From: Gigantopelta aegis
Taxonomy: Eukaryota > Mollusca > Gastropoda > Neomphalida > Peltospiridae
DNA: 64,000 bases
Direction of reading: 5' to 3'
Assembly: GCF_016097555.1 (NCBI RefSeq)
Contig: NC_054704.1
Span: 42,693,751-42,757,750, forward strand
The translations under genes were made by a program, and so were the position numbers. Positions 34,050 to 46,883 of this stretch are shown here, piece by piece (position 1 is the stretch's first letter; every line of letters starts with the position of its first letter). The notes below the pieces were generated by a model. It made no database searches, was not told where the DNA came from, and saw nothing but the letters and a program-made list of their open reading frames with translations.

Positions 34050-34403
34050 ATGATTTCTATGCTTTGGTCTAGGTTATTGGCAGTTTTTTTAGGTGTAATT
34101 ATTTTTTGTATTTCTTGGTTGATTTCGAAGCAGGCTATGGCTGATCGTGAGAAAAGTTCTCCTTTTGAGTGTGGCTTTGATCCTTTGAGTTCTGCCCGTG
34201 TCCCGTTTTCTTTGCGGTTTTTTCTTCTTGCTGTGATTTTTTTGATTTTTGATGTTGAGATTGTTCTTTTAATTCCGGCAATTAGATTTATAAAGAGTGT
34301 TATTGATTTTACTTCAATTGCCGGTGTTTTTTTGTTTCTGGTTATTTTAATTGTCGGACTTTTTCATGAGTGGAATGAGGGCTCTTTAGATTGACTTGCT
34401 TAA
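34050..34403 (+). CDS. nad3: NADH dehydrogenase subunit 3, intact in mitochondrial code (NUMT)
   Basis: Starts ATG directly after trnI and ends TAA at 34401-34403; 117 codons, the normal length. Contains [19 protein letters not shown], the conserved ND3 loop with its Cys, and [13 protein letters not shown] in a transmembrane helix. ND3 is a membrane subunit of respiratory complex I. One TGA (Trp) near the C-terminus makes it untranslatable full-length in the nucleus. No frameshift or premature stop is present under the mitochondrial code, so the copy is young or not truly nuclear. Confidence 0.93.
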
Positions 34404-34407
34404 GCTG

Positions 34408-34473
34408 GGGGAAACATGATAGAAAACAGGGCTGCTAACTTTGCTTTGAGTGGTTTAATTCCATTCTTTTCCT
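34408..34473 (+). tRNA. trnS1: Mitochondrial tRNA-Ser1 (anticodon GCT), NUMT copy
   Basis: Anticodon stem caggg/ctttg with loop ctgctaa (anticodon 34434-34436) and T stem agtgg/ccatt. The D arm is reduced, as is usual for this tRNA in animals. Lies between nad3 and nad2 as expected. Confidence 0.82.
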
Positions 34474-34475
34474 TA

Positions 34476-37101
<2,626 letters not shown>

Positions 37102-37133
37102 TTTTTAATTTCGGGTTGGTTAAATAACTGTTA

Positions 37134-37200
37134 GTCTCGATAGCTCATATATAAGAGCGTGGCACTGAAGATGCTAAGGAGGGTAGATTACCCTTGAGAC
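37134..37200 (+). tRNA. trnF: Mitochondrial tRNA-Phe (anticodon GAA), NUMT copy, unusual place
   Basis: Complete cloverleaf: acceptor gtctcga/ttgagac, D stem gctc/gagc, anticodon stem tggca/tgcta with loop ctgaaga, T stem gggt/accc. In the common molluscan order trnF is on the other strand beside nad5, not after cox1 on the same strand. Confidence 0.92.
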
Positions 37201-37222
37201 ATAATGATAGTAGGTTTGTGTT

Positions 37223-37291
37223 GCTATAGAAGCTGAAAGATTTAGCGTTGGTCTTGTAAACCAAAGGTTGGAAATAGAAACTTCCCATGGC
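37223..37291 (+). tRNA. trnT: Mitochondrial tRNA-Thr (anticodon TGT), NUMT copy, unusual place
   Basis: Perfect anticodon stem ttggt/accaa with loop cttgtaa; acceptor gctatag/ccatggc with one mismatch. It is the last recognisable mitochondrial feature. Confidence 0.88.
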
Positions 37292-37320
37292 ATTTTATAT
37301 ATTATGTACATGAGAATGAT

Positions 37321-37377
37321 TCCAGATAGCTGAGATGTGTTCCCAGGACTGCATGCTTAAACCATAATTGGATATAA
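37321..37377 (+). repeat. Family B SINE, 3' part only, at the right NUMT flank
   Basis: 'ccagatagctgagatgtg', 'cccaggactgcatgctta' and 'ccataattggatataagcc' match the last ~60 bp of family B. The rest of the SINE is not on the other side of the NUMT as far as I can see. Confidence 0.75.
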
Positions 37378-37486
37378 GCCAGGGCTCATGCCAAATGGCA
37401 AAGTGAGCAAAAACTGTGCTTTGACCATCTTGATTTTGCTCTGCCAATGGTTTTTAAGGCGAAATCAATGTCACTTTGTAAAAACT

Positions 37487-37620
37487 GTGACCACTTGCAC
37501 TGTACACAGTCACAGCTGAATGGTGAAGAACTTGAGGAACACCTATTCATAGATAACAGTAATAATTAAGTGTTTAGTATCTGAGAGTTTGAAGTAACAC
37601 TCTGGCATCATAAAATCACG
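37487..37620 (+). repeat. Repeat F, copy 2
   Basis: Same blocks as 30010-30135 ('gaatggtgaagaacttgagg', 'aacacctattcatagataa'). The two copies bracket the NUMT in direct orientation. Confidence 0.7.
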
Positions 37621-38522
37621 CAACAGGCTCACAGATAAAAGTAAAATGTGTTACTGACTGTTGAAGCATATAACTTTTAGTAATTTTATTGTTAATTTGA
37701 TATACATCCAATAATGTTTTAATTAAAATTTAATTTGCTCACTGACAACCTGTTTATAAGCTGCTTATTTCTCATTTGATCACAACAAAAAACATTCTCG
37801 TGACCCATGGCTAAATGACTAGTTAAAAGCTTTGATATTTTGCTTCAGCCATTGCGTTACTTAGCAGTGTCATTTTATTAATGCCAGTTGTTTCTTCTGT
37901 TATTAATCAGTATTAAATGATTAGAAATAGTAGCAGTTCATTTTGTTGTGGATATCACGTCTCATAAGAACAACGGATACGACTGCTCTTTATTACAATT
38001 TTGTTATGATAATAAATTACATTTACATTATCTGTAACTCTGTATGACAATGAAAATCATTATCAGCCAACAGAATAAATTGGTTTGTATCACACCAGGA
38101 AGGCAAACCTAAAAGAACACAGCATTATTATCCCACAACAGGGAGTCGCTTTCAGAAATACAGTAGTGTTGATATCATTATTGATATAGATTTCAAAGTC
38201 TTTGGGGAAGTAATTTGTACATTGACCAGTTCATCAAAATATAAGTCTTTGGTCATGACTTGATCATTGAAACAGTAGATAAAAATATTTCCTATTTTCC
38301 TTTGGGTATTAATTGTTTTCATGTTTAATGAGTACCAGTATTACATTTTCATAGACTGCACGTGATTTGTTGGAGTTTATAGCTTCACACAGACTTTCTC
38401 AAAATAAACAAATTCAGTATACTAATAAATATGTTGAACTTGTAACATAATTTTGGGTTAATATAACATCTTCTTGCATATAATTATATATTTTTTAATC
38501 AGGTCTCCCTCCTTTTAACGGT
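37621..38522. other. No gene recognised (presumed intron)
   Basis: AT-rich DNA without identifiable features. Confidence 0.5.
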
Positions 38523-38806
38523 TTCACATCGATCCCCGTCAGTTGGCCCATTGCGCTATTTCTCGCTCCAGCCAGTGCACCACGACTGGTACATCAAAGG
38601 CCATGGTATGTGCTATTCTGTCTATGGGATGGTGCATATAAAAGATCCCTTACTGCTAATCAAAAAGAGTAGCCGATGAAGTGGCAACAGTGGGTTTCCT
38701 CTCTCAATATCTGTGTGGTCCTTAACCATATGCCTGATGCCATATAACTGTAAATAAAATGTGTTGAATGCGTCGTTAAATAAAACATTTCCTTCCTTCC
38801 TTCCCT
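38523..38806 (+). mobile_element. SINE, C-type body with tail II, head truncated
   Basis: Starts at the B-box region ('catcgatccccgtcagttgg'), contains core 'aaagatcccttactgctaat', and ends 'cgtcgttaaataaaacattt' plus (CCTT)n. Confidence 0.85.
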
Positions 38807-39394
38807 CCTGTTAAAAATTTTGCTCACTCTGTTTGAGATAGAAGTGATTTAATTTGCCCTATACCATTGACCTTACTTGTAAGCACACTAATCAAGTTAA
38901 AATGAAATAAAATAATCATCATGGCCCTATGATGCTTGAAAAGTTATGAATTAACATATAACATAGTCATTAAAACTGCGTGTTAACAGGAGACATATTT
39001 TAATCCTCTTTCAGCTGGGTCAGTTTAACCTTTGTATCTGTCGCTTTAGATTAACTAGTCATTGATTTGTTACTGTGATAACCAACGTAACAACCTGTAC
39101 ATAAATGAAATATATACACATGAATTAAGCTGGCTGATTTATAGTTCCGGTACATTAAAATATGCACTGGATTTCTAGGGTAACTCGGTGAAAACCGTTA
39201 AACTTGTGTTATGGCGAAGTCACGTGGGAATAGCTACGGTTTAAGATTCACACACATATTTCACCAATAAGTCTTGTTTAGACAAGTAAGCATGCTTGAG
39301 TTAACGGTTGAAAGTCACAAATCTATATTTGATGACTTACACAAGAAATATTTATCTATTTCTGGGGGCTGCAGGTGTAGAAACAGATGGAGTC
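38807..39394. other. No gene recognised
   Basis: AT-rich DNA without identifiable features. Confidence 0.5.
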
Positions 39395-39985
39395 TGAAGA
39401 TATTGAGTGATTTTAGGTGTTTGTTGATTTTAGGGATACAGGTCAGGTATTTGTTGATTCAAGGGTCTGTATAGATCACAAAACAAATAAAGTCTTAGGA
39501 TATAGAGTGATTTTAGGTGTTTGTTGATTTTAGGGATATACATAAGGCAGAGTTCGAGATTAAAAATTTTGGCCAGTATCCCAGTTGGATACTAACATTT
39601 TAAAATCTGGTATCCCACCTGAGAATTTAGTATTATATGGCATCCTGGTGGGATACTGGGTTCTTGAAAACTGGTATCCAAAATTAAATTCTGGTATCCC
39701 CAGGATATCGGGATACCGTTAATCTCGAACACTGTAAGGTATTTGTTAATTTAAGGATCTGTATAGATCACAAAACAAATAGTCTTAAGATATTGAGTGA
39801 TTTTAGATATTTGTTGATTTTAGGGATACAGGTCAAGTATTTGTTGATTCAAGGGTCTGTATAGATCACAAAACAAATAAAGTCTTAGGATATTGAGTGA
39901 TTTTAGGTGTTTGTTGATTTTAGGGATATAGGTCAGGTATTTCTTGATTTAAAGGTCTGTATAGATCACAAAATAAATAAGTAAC
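39395..39985. repeat. Minisatellite, ~99-bp unit, interrupted by a MITE
   Basis: Unit blocks: 'gatattgagtgattttaggt', 'gtttgttgattttagggata', 'caagggtctgtatagatcac' and 'aaaacaaataaagtcttag'. About four units, the second of which is split by the insertion at 39548-39734. Confidence 0.88.
39548..39734. mobile_element. hAT-like MITE inside the minisatellite
   Basis: Terminal inverted repeats cagagttcgagatta (left) and, on the opposite strand at the right, cagtgttcgagatta (14 of 15 matching). Flanked by taagg on both sides (39543-39547 and 39735-39739). The CAG start is typical of hAT elements, although an 8-bp duplication would be more usual than 5. The 187-bp interior has repeated 'ggtatccca/gggatac' motifs. 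Confidence 0.82.
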
Positions 39986-40284
39986 ATTTTTAGTTATTAA
40001 TTTTGGGGTCTGAAGGCCAATGCAGTTAATAATTGAGATTACAGGGGTCAGTGAACAGAGAAGAACATTATTCCAGGTCACATTATTTCATGCGAACCGT
40101 CATTTTGTTTGCGTTATGTTTACGCCACTTTAAATTAATGCTAACTAACAATTTGTTACCTGGTGAACCTTTATATTATAAAATTAAAAGTTATAGACAT
40201 TAGAATCATCAAAATTTTATTCATTTTGCACACATAATTTGTGTAACCAAACAATCAGTTACTTAGGTGAAACCTTACATAAAC
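39986..40284. other. No gene recognised
   Basis: AT-rich DNA without identifiable features. Confidence 0.5.
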
Positions 40285-40511
40285 TGCCCATTGGGCTATT
40301 TCTTGTTCCAGCTAGTGCACCATGACTGGCATATCAAAGGCCGTGGTATGTACTACCCTGTCTGTGGGATGGTGAATGTAAAAGATCCATTGCTGCTAAT
40401 GGAAAAGAGTAGCCCTTAGTAGTGTAGTCCTTAACCATATGTCTGACACCATATAAGCATAAATAAAATGTGTTGAGTGCATCGTTAAAGAAAACATTTC
40501 CTTCCTTCCTT
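40285..40511 (+). mobile_element. SINE, tail II, 5'-truncated, with target-site duplication
   Basis: Body 'ccattgggctatttcttgtt', core 'aaagatccattgctgctaat', end 'catcgttaaagaaaacattt' plus (CCTT)n. Flanked by ccttacataaac at 40273-40284 and 40512-40523. Confidence 0.88.
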
Positions 40512-40663
40512 CCTTACATAAACCAAGTTCTGGTTACCTAAGATTTTGAAATATTGTCCCTGTTATTCACAGTTTTTCTCACCCCACTGCCTTCTTTTCT
40601 TTCTCCGAATTCCTGTTGATTTCTTCCTGTTCTAGCAGCTCTTATCTTTCCACTTGCTTAGCT

Positions 40664-40975
40664 ATACACCTCACATCCCAGTCCTTATCTCACCAACTAT
40701 TGGAAAGAAAACTGTAAATAACAACACCAACCTGTCGAATGTTCAGTCTCACATCCCAGTCCTTGTCTCACTAATTATTGGAAAGGAAACTGTAAATAAC
40801 AACACCAGCCTGTCGAATGTTCAGTCTCACATCCCAGTCCTTGCCTCACCAACTATTGGAAAGGAAACTGTAGATAACAACACCAACCTGTCCAATGTTC
40901 AGTCTCACATCCCAGTCCTTGTCTCAACAACTATTGGAAAGGAAACTAAATAACAACACCAACCTGTTGAATGTT
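40664..40975 (+). repeat. Minisatellite, 78-bp unit, 4 copies plus a diverged fifth
   Basis: Unit blocks: 'tctcacatcccagtccttgt', 'ctcaccaactattggaaag' and 'taacaacaccaacctgtcga'. The unit is 26 codons long, so one frame (40654-40953) stays open with a repeating SHIPVLVS..IGKETV.NNT peptide. A diverged further unit is at 41035-41110. There is no start, splice or homology evidence that the frame is a gene. Confidence 0.88.
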
Positions 40976-41110
40976 CAGTTAGTGACCCGGGTGCTGTAAG
41001 AGCAGTGTAATTAGAGATGGATTGCATTTTGCTATACACCTCCACACCCCAGTCCTTGTCTCTCCAACCACTGTAAAGAACATGAAAATTACTACACTAA
41101 CATGTTGAAT

Positions 41111-41987
41111 GTTTTTTACCATTTTTTTTTTTTGGTATCTATGTTACCTGACCTATGTTGTGCATTTGGAATTACATCCTGTCAGCTTGGCCTAAGAATA
41201 AAGAGATCTGTGTCTTTCTTGTCAAAGGCCATCTAATGTATCAAATGGATATCGGATACTTTTTAATCTTACAATGGACAAGGAAAGTGATAAATGGTAT
41301 TTAATGGCAAAGAGTGTAGTTTTTCTATTTCTTACATATCCGGAAAACAAAAAGTTTAATTTTAAAAAATAATTAAAATATGAAGAGTTTATTTCAAAAA
41401 TGTGATATATACATTTACGTCCTTTTGAGAAGAAAAAAAACATGCTTTTTGTTTCAACATAAGTTACCATATAACACATGAAGTACCGTCTTTGACATCC
41501 TGTTCAATGGGCATAGATTGTACTAACGTTAGTATACCGTACCTTCACTGCTAACTCCAAACTCTGAAAATTTGTGTACCACTTTTTAGAAATCAACTCT
41601 TCATACCTTCATACCCAGCTACACAGAAACCCCTCAACATCAGACCTTCTCTAAACCAGAATTTTCTTTTTTTAACAGTTTCCACAGTTCCGTGATTTAC
41701 ATATTTTTTAATACTGAAGTTTACCTCTCTAAACTGGAAACCTTTCTAAACTTGAACATTAGTCGATTAATTCAGCCCTGGTGTTTATTTAATGTAGATT
41801 ACACTCCTGAAAACCGGCCGATAAGAGTGTTATCAATCATTATGGCATCACTAATTGCTCTGACGAACACTTGGCCATCTGACTGCCATTTGAGCTAGTG
41901 CAATGTGCATGTGTTTGTGTTAGATGTTAGATGTTAGAAATGAGACATATACAAGGCTGAGTATGAAAAGGCTGAGTATGAAAAGAA
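41111..41987. other. No gene recognised
   Basis: AT-rich. 41560-41830 has motifs like 'cctctctaaactgg' reminiscent of the CAGTGAAACC-type MITE at 44402, but boundaries could not be set. Confidence 0.45.
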
Positions 41988-42074
41988 GGAAGGAAGGAAG
42001 GAAGGAAGGAAGGAAATGTTTTATTTATCGATGCTCTCAACACATTTTATTTACGGTTATATGGCATCAGAAAA
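41988..42074 (-). mobile_element. SINE tail II only, with target-site duplication
   Basis: (GAAG)n plus 'aaatgttttatttatcgatg' and the first ~60 bp of the tail, flanked by gagtatgaaaagaa at 41974-41987 and 42075-42088. An extreme 5' truncation. Confidence 0.85.
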
Positions 42075-42593
42075 GAGTATGAAAAGAATGCTAAAAGAAA
42101 CAATTGGAAGAGTACATCAAAGAATGTTGGGTCAATGCAAACCCCTGAAAACCAGACTTTTTACTAGATTCCATTGATGTCTGGTGTATATTATTTGTGA
42201 CACTTGAAGTTGCACCATTAATGTGTACATCATTGGTAACAAGATTCTACATATCTGTTGTGTTAATTTCAGTGGACATTTCAGAGCTCATCATCAAACA
42301 GCCAATCAGATGTCCTTAAACTGATCTCCAAAAAGTGAAACATATGTTGACTATTGACCTGTGATATCATGAATCTTACATAGTCTTTTCTCAAATCCAT
42401 TCTCTCCTGTTAGGCTGATATTGCACCAGGCCCTCGGATATCACTGAAATTATCATTTCCAGTACCATATCAGTAAAATCACAGAACTGAAATTTCATTT
42501 CCTATGATTATTATATAGAGTATGACTATTCAATGAAAATAATATCACAAGGCACAGAACCGAAAAGGTGTTCCCCATGAAATTTGAAATATA

Positions 42594-44194
42594 CTATTCA
42601 AAAGAAATTAAGGGTCAGACAATATTTTCAACATTATTTTCTGAATGTCAGTTATATTAGCTAGACCATAATGTCATGCATGGTATTGTTCCATTTTGAC
42701 GAAAGTGGGTCTAAGCAACCCATAAATGAATTAAAATCCACTGTCATTGACACTGTCGACTAGTTCTAATGACGAAAACATGCTTACATTTGCACGTAAA
42801 TTAGGGCGAAAGTGAAAGGTCTGCTAAGTGCCCATAACTTGCTTTTTCACAAAGCGCTTCATTTGCACGCTTTGCACGTGTATTCCATGTTCCCAATGCT
42901 GAATTTCCGTATAATTGGAGTTTGCATACGTGAACGGTGCACACTCCAAATTCGACAATGGTACGACTTCAACTGACTATCGAAGATCGAGGAAGGGCTA
43001 TTGCTTGGCTTCAGGATGGCAATACGCAAAGAAATGTTGCTCTGAGACTTGGTGTCAGTCAGAGTGTCGTTGGCCGACTGTGGCAACGGTACCAAGCAAC
43101 GAATTCTGTTCGAAATCATCCACGTTCGGGAAGACCCCGAAGCACTACAAATAGAGAGGACCGCTACATCACCAATATGGCTCTACGTCAATGCACAACC
43201 ACTGCACGCCGATTACGTGACAATCTGCAGACTGCGACTGGAACTCGAGTGTCTGATCAAACCATACGCAATCGTCTGAGAGCCAATAATCTACACTGCC
43301 GTCGCCAGGCTGTTCGACCACCACTCCTACCACGTCACAGAACGGCCAGACGTCACTGGTGCACGCTTCATCTGCGGTGGTAACGTGTTCAGTGGGGTCG
43401 AGTGATGTTCACTGATGAGTCCAGGTTTAGTCTCCAGTTCAACGACGGTCGGGTTCGTGTCTACAGATGTCCTGGGGAGCGCTTCACTGACATTAACGTT
43501 AGACAATGTCACCGGTTCGGTGGTGGCAGCGTCATGGTGTGGGGCGGCATCTCTATCCACCACAGGACCCCCCTCTATGTGGTGGATGGCAATCTGAATG
43601 GAATCCGCTATCTGAATGAGATTATCCGGCCGTTGGTTCTCCCAGGCCTTCAGCAGATTGGCGGCGGGGCAGTTCTGCAGGATGACAATGCCAGACCCCA
43701 CCGTGCCAGGGTGGTAATGGACTTTCTCAGACAACAAGCTATCGCCAGGATGGATTGGCCAGCATATTCGCCTGACTTGGCCCCAATAGAGAACGCATGG
43801 GACGAATTAGGCAGGAGAGTTCGGGATAACCATGCCCCTCCGGCCAACCTTCATGATCTGGGTCAACTTCTTATGGCAGAGTGGCAGGCCATTCCCCAAG
43901 AGTTCTTCAGACGTCTGATCAACAGCATGAGGCAACGATGTGTCGAGTGTATTCACGCCAGGGGTGGATTCACACACTATTAAACGAATGTTCTAATGTG
44001 TAAAATCCATGTTTGACAACCTTCAACTTTGACAGCATGTCATGTGACTTTCTTGTATACAGTGACGTTTATTTGTTGTTTTTTGTAAATATGGAACAAT
44101 AAATAAAAAAATTGGTGTAGTTTACATCATCAATCTAATACACTCTGAAACTTATTTGGTTATAAATTTTTGACCCTTAAATTCTTTTGAGTAG
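42594..44194 (+). mobile_element. Tc1-like DNA transposon, nearly intact, with TA target duplication
   Basis: A 1,601-bp element flanked by TA on both sides (42592-42593, 44195-44196). Terminal inverted repeats are ctattcaaaagaaattaagg on the left and ctactcaaaagaatttaagg on the right (opposite strand), 22 of 24 bases identical over the full 24. It contains one transposase gene with a single in-frame stop. Its GC content is higher than the surrounding intron DNA, consistent with horizontal or recent spread. Lies in the presumed ferlin intron about 440 bp before the exon at 44639. Confidence 0.93.
42958..43983 (+). pseudogene. Tc1/mariner DD34E transposase with one internal stop codon
   Basis: About 341 codons from MVRLQLTIEDRGRAIAWLQD to GGFTHY and TAA (43981-43983), a normal Tc1-like length. 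The N-terminal half has two helix-turn-helix DNA-binding motifs (VALRLGVSQSVVGRLWQRY and a second in VSDQTIRNRLRANNL) around a GRPRSTT linker. The catalytic domain has D in FTDESRF, D in LQDDNARPH, and E in SPDLAPIENAWDEL, with 34 residues between the second D and E. A single TAA at 43381-43383, just before RVQWGRVMFTDES, separates the halves. Otherwise no frameshift was seen. This copy probably cannot make full-length transposase, but it is a single substitution away from an open frame and is young. It cuts and pastes DNA at TA sites in functional relatives. Confidence 0.93.
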
Positions 44195-44401
44195 TATACT
44201 ATGGCCTAGCTTCTGCAAATAATCTGAACAACATAACCATATATCTGCACAATACAGAGTCAAAAGGGCATTTAGCAAAATAGTAGTTGAATCCATGAAT
44301 CTCCATCTATAGTACCTTGTCAGTAGAAGGACAGCCACTCCTGAGGAGATCGTTTATAATAATAATTGCAGGTAACAACAAATAGTAGATTAATATTTGT
44401 A

Positions 44402-44583
44402 CAGTGAAACCCTTCTAAACCGGACACCCTCGGTACCAAGTAAAATGTCCAATATTAATAGGTATCCGGTTTAGAGAGGTTAAGTTCTGTATCTATTTTT
44501 TTAAAAGGACCATAAAAATTGTCTGGTTTTGGGGGAATTCTGGTTTACAGAGGGTCCGGTTTTTGAGAGGTTAATTTTCAGTG
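44402..44583. mobile_element. pogo/Tc1-type MITE with TA target duplication
   Basis: TA flanks at 44400-44401 and 44584-44585. The left end cagtgaaacccttctaaacc and the right end (opposite strand cactgaaaattaacctctca) are imperfect inverted repeats with inner 'aaaccgga' blocks. The CAGTGAAACC start is typical of pogo-like MITEs. Sits 55 bp upstream of an exon acceptor. Confidence 0.8.
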
Positions 44584-44638
44584 TATATAAATGATGATTG
44601 TTAAAAAATAAGTATGATGTTCTCTTATGTTACTGCAG

Positions 44639-44748
44639 GTCAAAGACAAACCTGACCTCGGTGGTGAAGATGGCGATGCTGATGAAGCAGAAAGGAGGAA
44701 GTGATGATGACAAACAGCAGCTCATCGATGATGAGGGAACAGATTCAG
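44639..44748 (+). CDS. Internal exon, acidic linker; possibly the same ferlin gene
   Basis: A 110-bp exon with acceptor ttactgcag and donor GTAGAA, phase 2 in and phase 1 out. It encodes SKTNLTSVVKMAMLMKQKGG followed by SDDDKQQLIDDEGTDS. This is a basic-hydrophobic stretch and then an acidic, low-complexity tail with no domain of its own. The entry phase matches the exit phase of the C2A exon at 17262, and the exit phase matches the next exon at 47683. Ferlins have a long, poorly conserved, charged linker between C2A and C2B, so this placement is plausible, but sequence alone does not prove it belongs to that gene. It is open well beyond the donor, so the exon end rests on the GT and on the phase match. 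Confidence 0.62.
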
Positions 44749-44805
44749 GTAGAAAATGTTTCCAGCTCATTCACTATTGTTCCCAGCCTCGTCAGACCCA
44801 TTGGG

Positions 44806-44970
44806 TTTTTTAGATCCCAACCAGTGCCACATTAGTAGTACATATATCAAAGGCTGTTGCATGTGTCATCTTGTCCATGAGAAAGTGCATATAAAAGATC
44901 CCTTGCTGCTAATGCAAAAAATTTAGCAAGTTTCCTCTGAAATGGTGTTTGAGGGAATTTTGTTTATAAA
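44806..44970 (+). mobile_element. SINE body without head
   Basis: 'gatcccaaccagtgccacat', then core 'aaagatcccttgctgctaat' and 'tttcctctgaaatggtg'. It lacks head and tail and lies just downstream of the exon donor at 44748. Confidence 0.7.
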
Positions 44971-45058
44971 CGTGCATTAAATGTTTGCTATAGCTTAAAG
45001 AAGGCCATATGGAAGACCCATCAATATAGGTACTGATCGTTCCAGCCAGTGCACCATG

Positions 45059-45113
45059 CAGGGGTGGGGAAAAATAAAATTGTCAATCAGTCCCACTTGA
45101 TTTCGTCACTACT

Positions 45114-45166
<53 letters not shown>

Positions 45167-46605
45167 AAAGGAATTAAAAAGAGAGAACATTTAAAAGACG
45201 ATATTTGCCAAATAGTTTTTTTTTTAAATCATAGTGACATTTATAGTTTTATCTTGAATCATGAACGTGAAACGATAAACATGAAAACAAATAATTTTAA
45301 AAAAGGAATAAAAGTTATAAATTTTAATTCCCATATATGTATAAAAAGTACGAGTATTCAGTACTGTGTCCTGAAAATTAATAAAAGATGGCACTGTTGA
45401 AGCGTTTGACAGCCTGAGTTAGCACATGTTTAGACAAAGAGAGTAATAACGTCATCACTGATTGGATGAAATTTGACCTCTACTGGCTCTAGAGATAACA
45501 GTACATTTAGCTGTTCTGCTTACTCCCACTTATTAAAAAAAAAAGATGGAAACCTTTTGTTAATTTCAAAATCCTTTATAATTATTGGATACACTACATT
45601 GAACAGTCAACAATAAATACATTTATAGATTATTTCAGTATATTTTATGCTATTTTAAGCAGTTTGTATTGCACAAAAGCCTCTTGCTTCGGACTAGGAC
45701 ACTCGACCCGACATAGGTGTTGGCAGGTGTTGATTGTAACCAGTCGCAAATTCTGGGTCCTTTGTTTTAATTGAAGTGTAATACCTTGACCGGCCTCGGT
45801 GGCGTCGTGACAGGCCATCGGTCTACAGGCTGGTAGGTACTGGGTTCGGATCCCAGTCGAGGCATGGGATTTTTAATCCAGATACCGACTCCAAACCCTG
45901 AGTGAGTGCTCCGCAAGGCTCAGTGGGTAGGTGTAAACCACTTGCACCGACCAGTGATCCATAACTGCTTCAACAAAGGCCATGGTTTGTGCTATCCTGC
46001 CTGTGGGAAGCGCAAATAAAAGATCCCTTGCTGCCTGTCGTAAAAAGAGTAGCCTATGTGGCGACAGCGGGTTTCCTCTAAAAACAGTGTCAGAATGACC
46101 ATATGTTTGACGTCCAATAGCCGATGATAAGATAAAAAATCAATGTGCTCTAGCGGCGTCGTTAAATAAAACAAACTTTACTTTGTAATACCTTGATGGC
46201 TCTCTAAACCAAGAATGGTGCTATCATTAACGTCGGCTCAGCAACTTTGACAAATGTGTAGCCTAGTGCCCAGTAGTGGCAGCCGGTTGACACTACTGTA
46301 GGTCAGACTTCAGTGACTGGCGATATACTTCGGCAGACTTTAAAATCACAAACGTCTGAAAAAACAGCCATATTGACCACTATTTATTTATTATTTTAAA
46401 TCATGCACGAGATACCGATGTCAGGGCAGGCCAGTCCACTTGACGATAGGAATTTGTTCCAATAATAGAAATGGACAGGTGCTTCGGACCGACTAGAATG
46501 ACAAAAGTAGGACCGGCAAATGCACGTTTTTAAAAAGTAATTTCGGTCTCGGAGATTGAGAATCGGTCCCAGATCGGGAAAAAAGGGCTTTTCCCCACCC
46601 CTCTG
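45059..46605 (-). mobile_element. Non-autonomous hAT-like element, copy 2, complete
   Basis: Terminal inverted repeats caggggtggggaaaa (left) and, on the opposite strand, cagaggggtggggaaaag (right). 8-bp target duplications gcaccatg (45051-45058) and ccaccatg (46606-46613), 7 of 8 identical. Inverted relative to copy 1 at 2781-3888. Contains a 50-base G run (45114-45163) and an inserted SINE (45790-46183), which accounts for its extra length. No intact transposase. Confidence 0.9.
45790..46183 (+). mobile_element. SINE, A-head with tail I, complete, with verified target-site duplication
   Basis: 394 bp. Head 'ccggcctcggtggcgtcgtg', canonical B box ggttcggatcc at 45843-45853, core 'aaagatcccttgctgcctgt', tail 'ctagcggcgtcgttaaataa' ending aaacaaacttta. 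Flanked by tgtaataccttga at 45777-45789 and 46184-46196. The homologous hAT copy at 2781-3888 shows this site empty (3186-3198, opposite strand), which proves the insertion and its exact ends. Confidence 0.95.
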
Positions 46606-46883
46606 CCACCATGACTGGTATATCAAAGGCCGTGGTATGTGTTATTCTGTCTGTGGGATGGTGCATATAAAAGATCCCTTGCTGCTAATCAAAAAGAGTA
46701 GCCCATGAATTGGCGACAACAGGTTTCCTCTCTCAATATCTGTGTACGGTAGTCCTTAACCATATGTCTGATGCCTTATAACCGTAAAAATGTGTTGAAT
46801 GCATCGTTAAATAAAACATTTCCTTCCTATATGTGCTGAATGTATCACCTTCTTTAAATAAAGAATATTATTTTTATCATTAA

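Larger units (their letters stand above)
45035..46830 (+). mobile_element. SINE, tail II, split by a hAT-like element
   Basis: Left part 45035-45058 ('ccagccagtgcaccatg') and right part 46606-46830 ('actggtatatcaaaggccgt', core 'aaagatcccttgctgctaat', end 'catcgttaaataaaacattt') rejoin exactly when the element at 45059-46605 and one copy of its 8-bp target are removed. Confidence 0.88.

Noticed and set aside
43327..43847. Minus-strand and alternative-frame ORFs inside the Tc1 transposase
   Set aside because: Shadows of the transposase frame, which carries the full DD34E motif set.
45843..45853. Perfect B box as evidence of a nuclear tRNA gene
   Set aside because: It is in a SINE head with the full SINE body, tail and target-site duplications; the head does not fold into a good cloverleaf.
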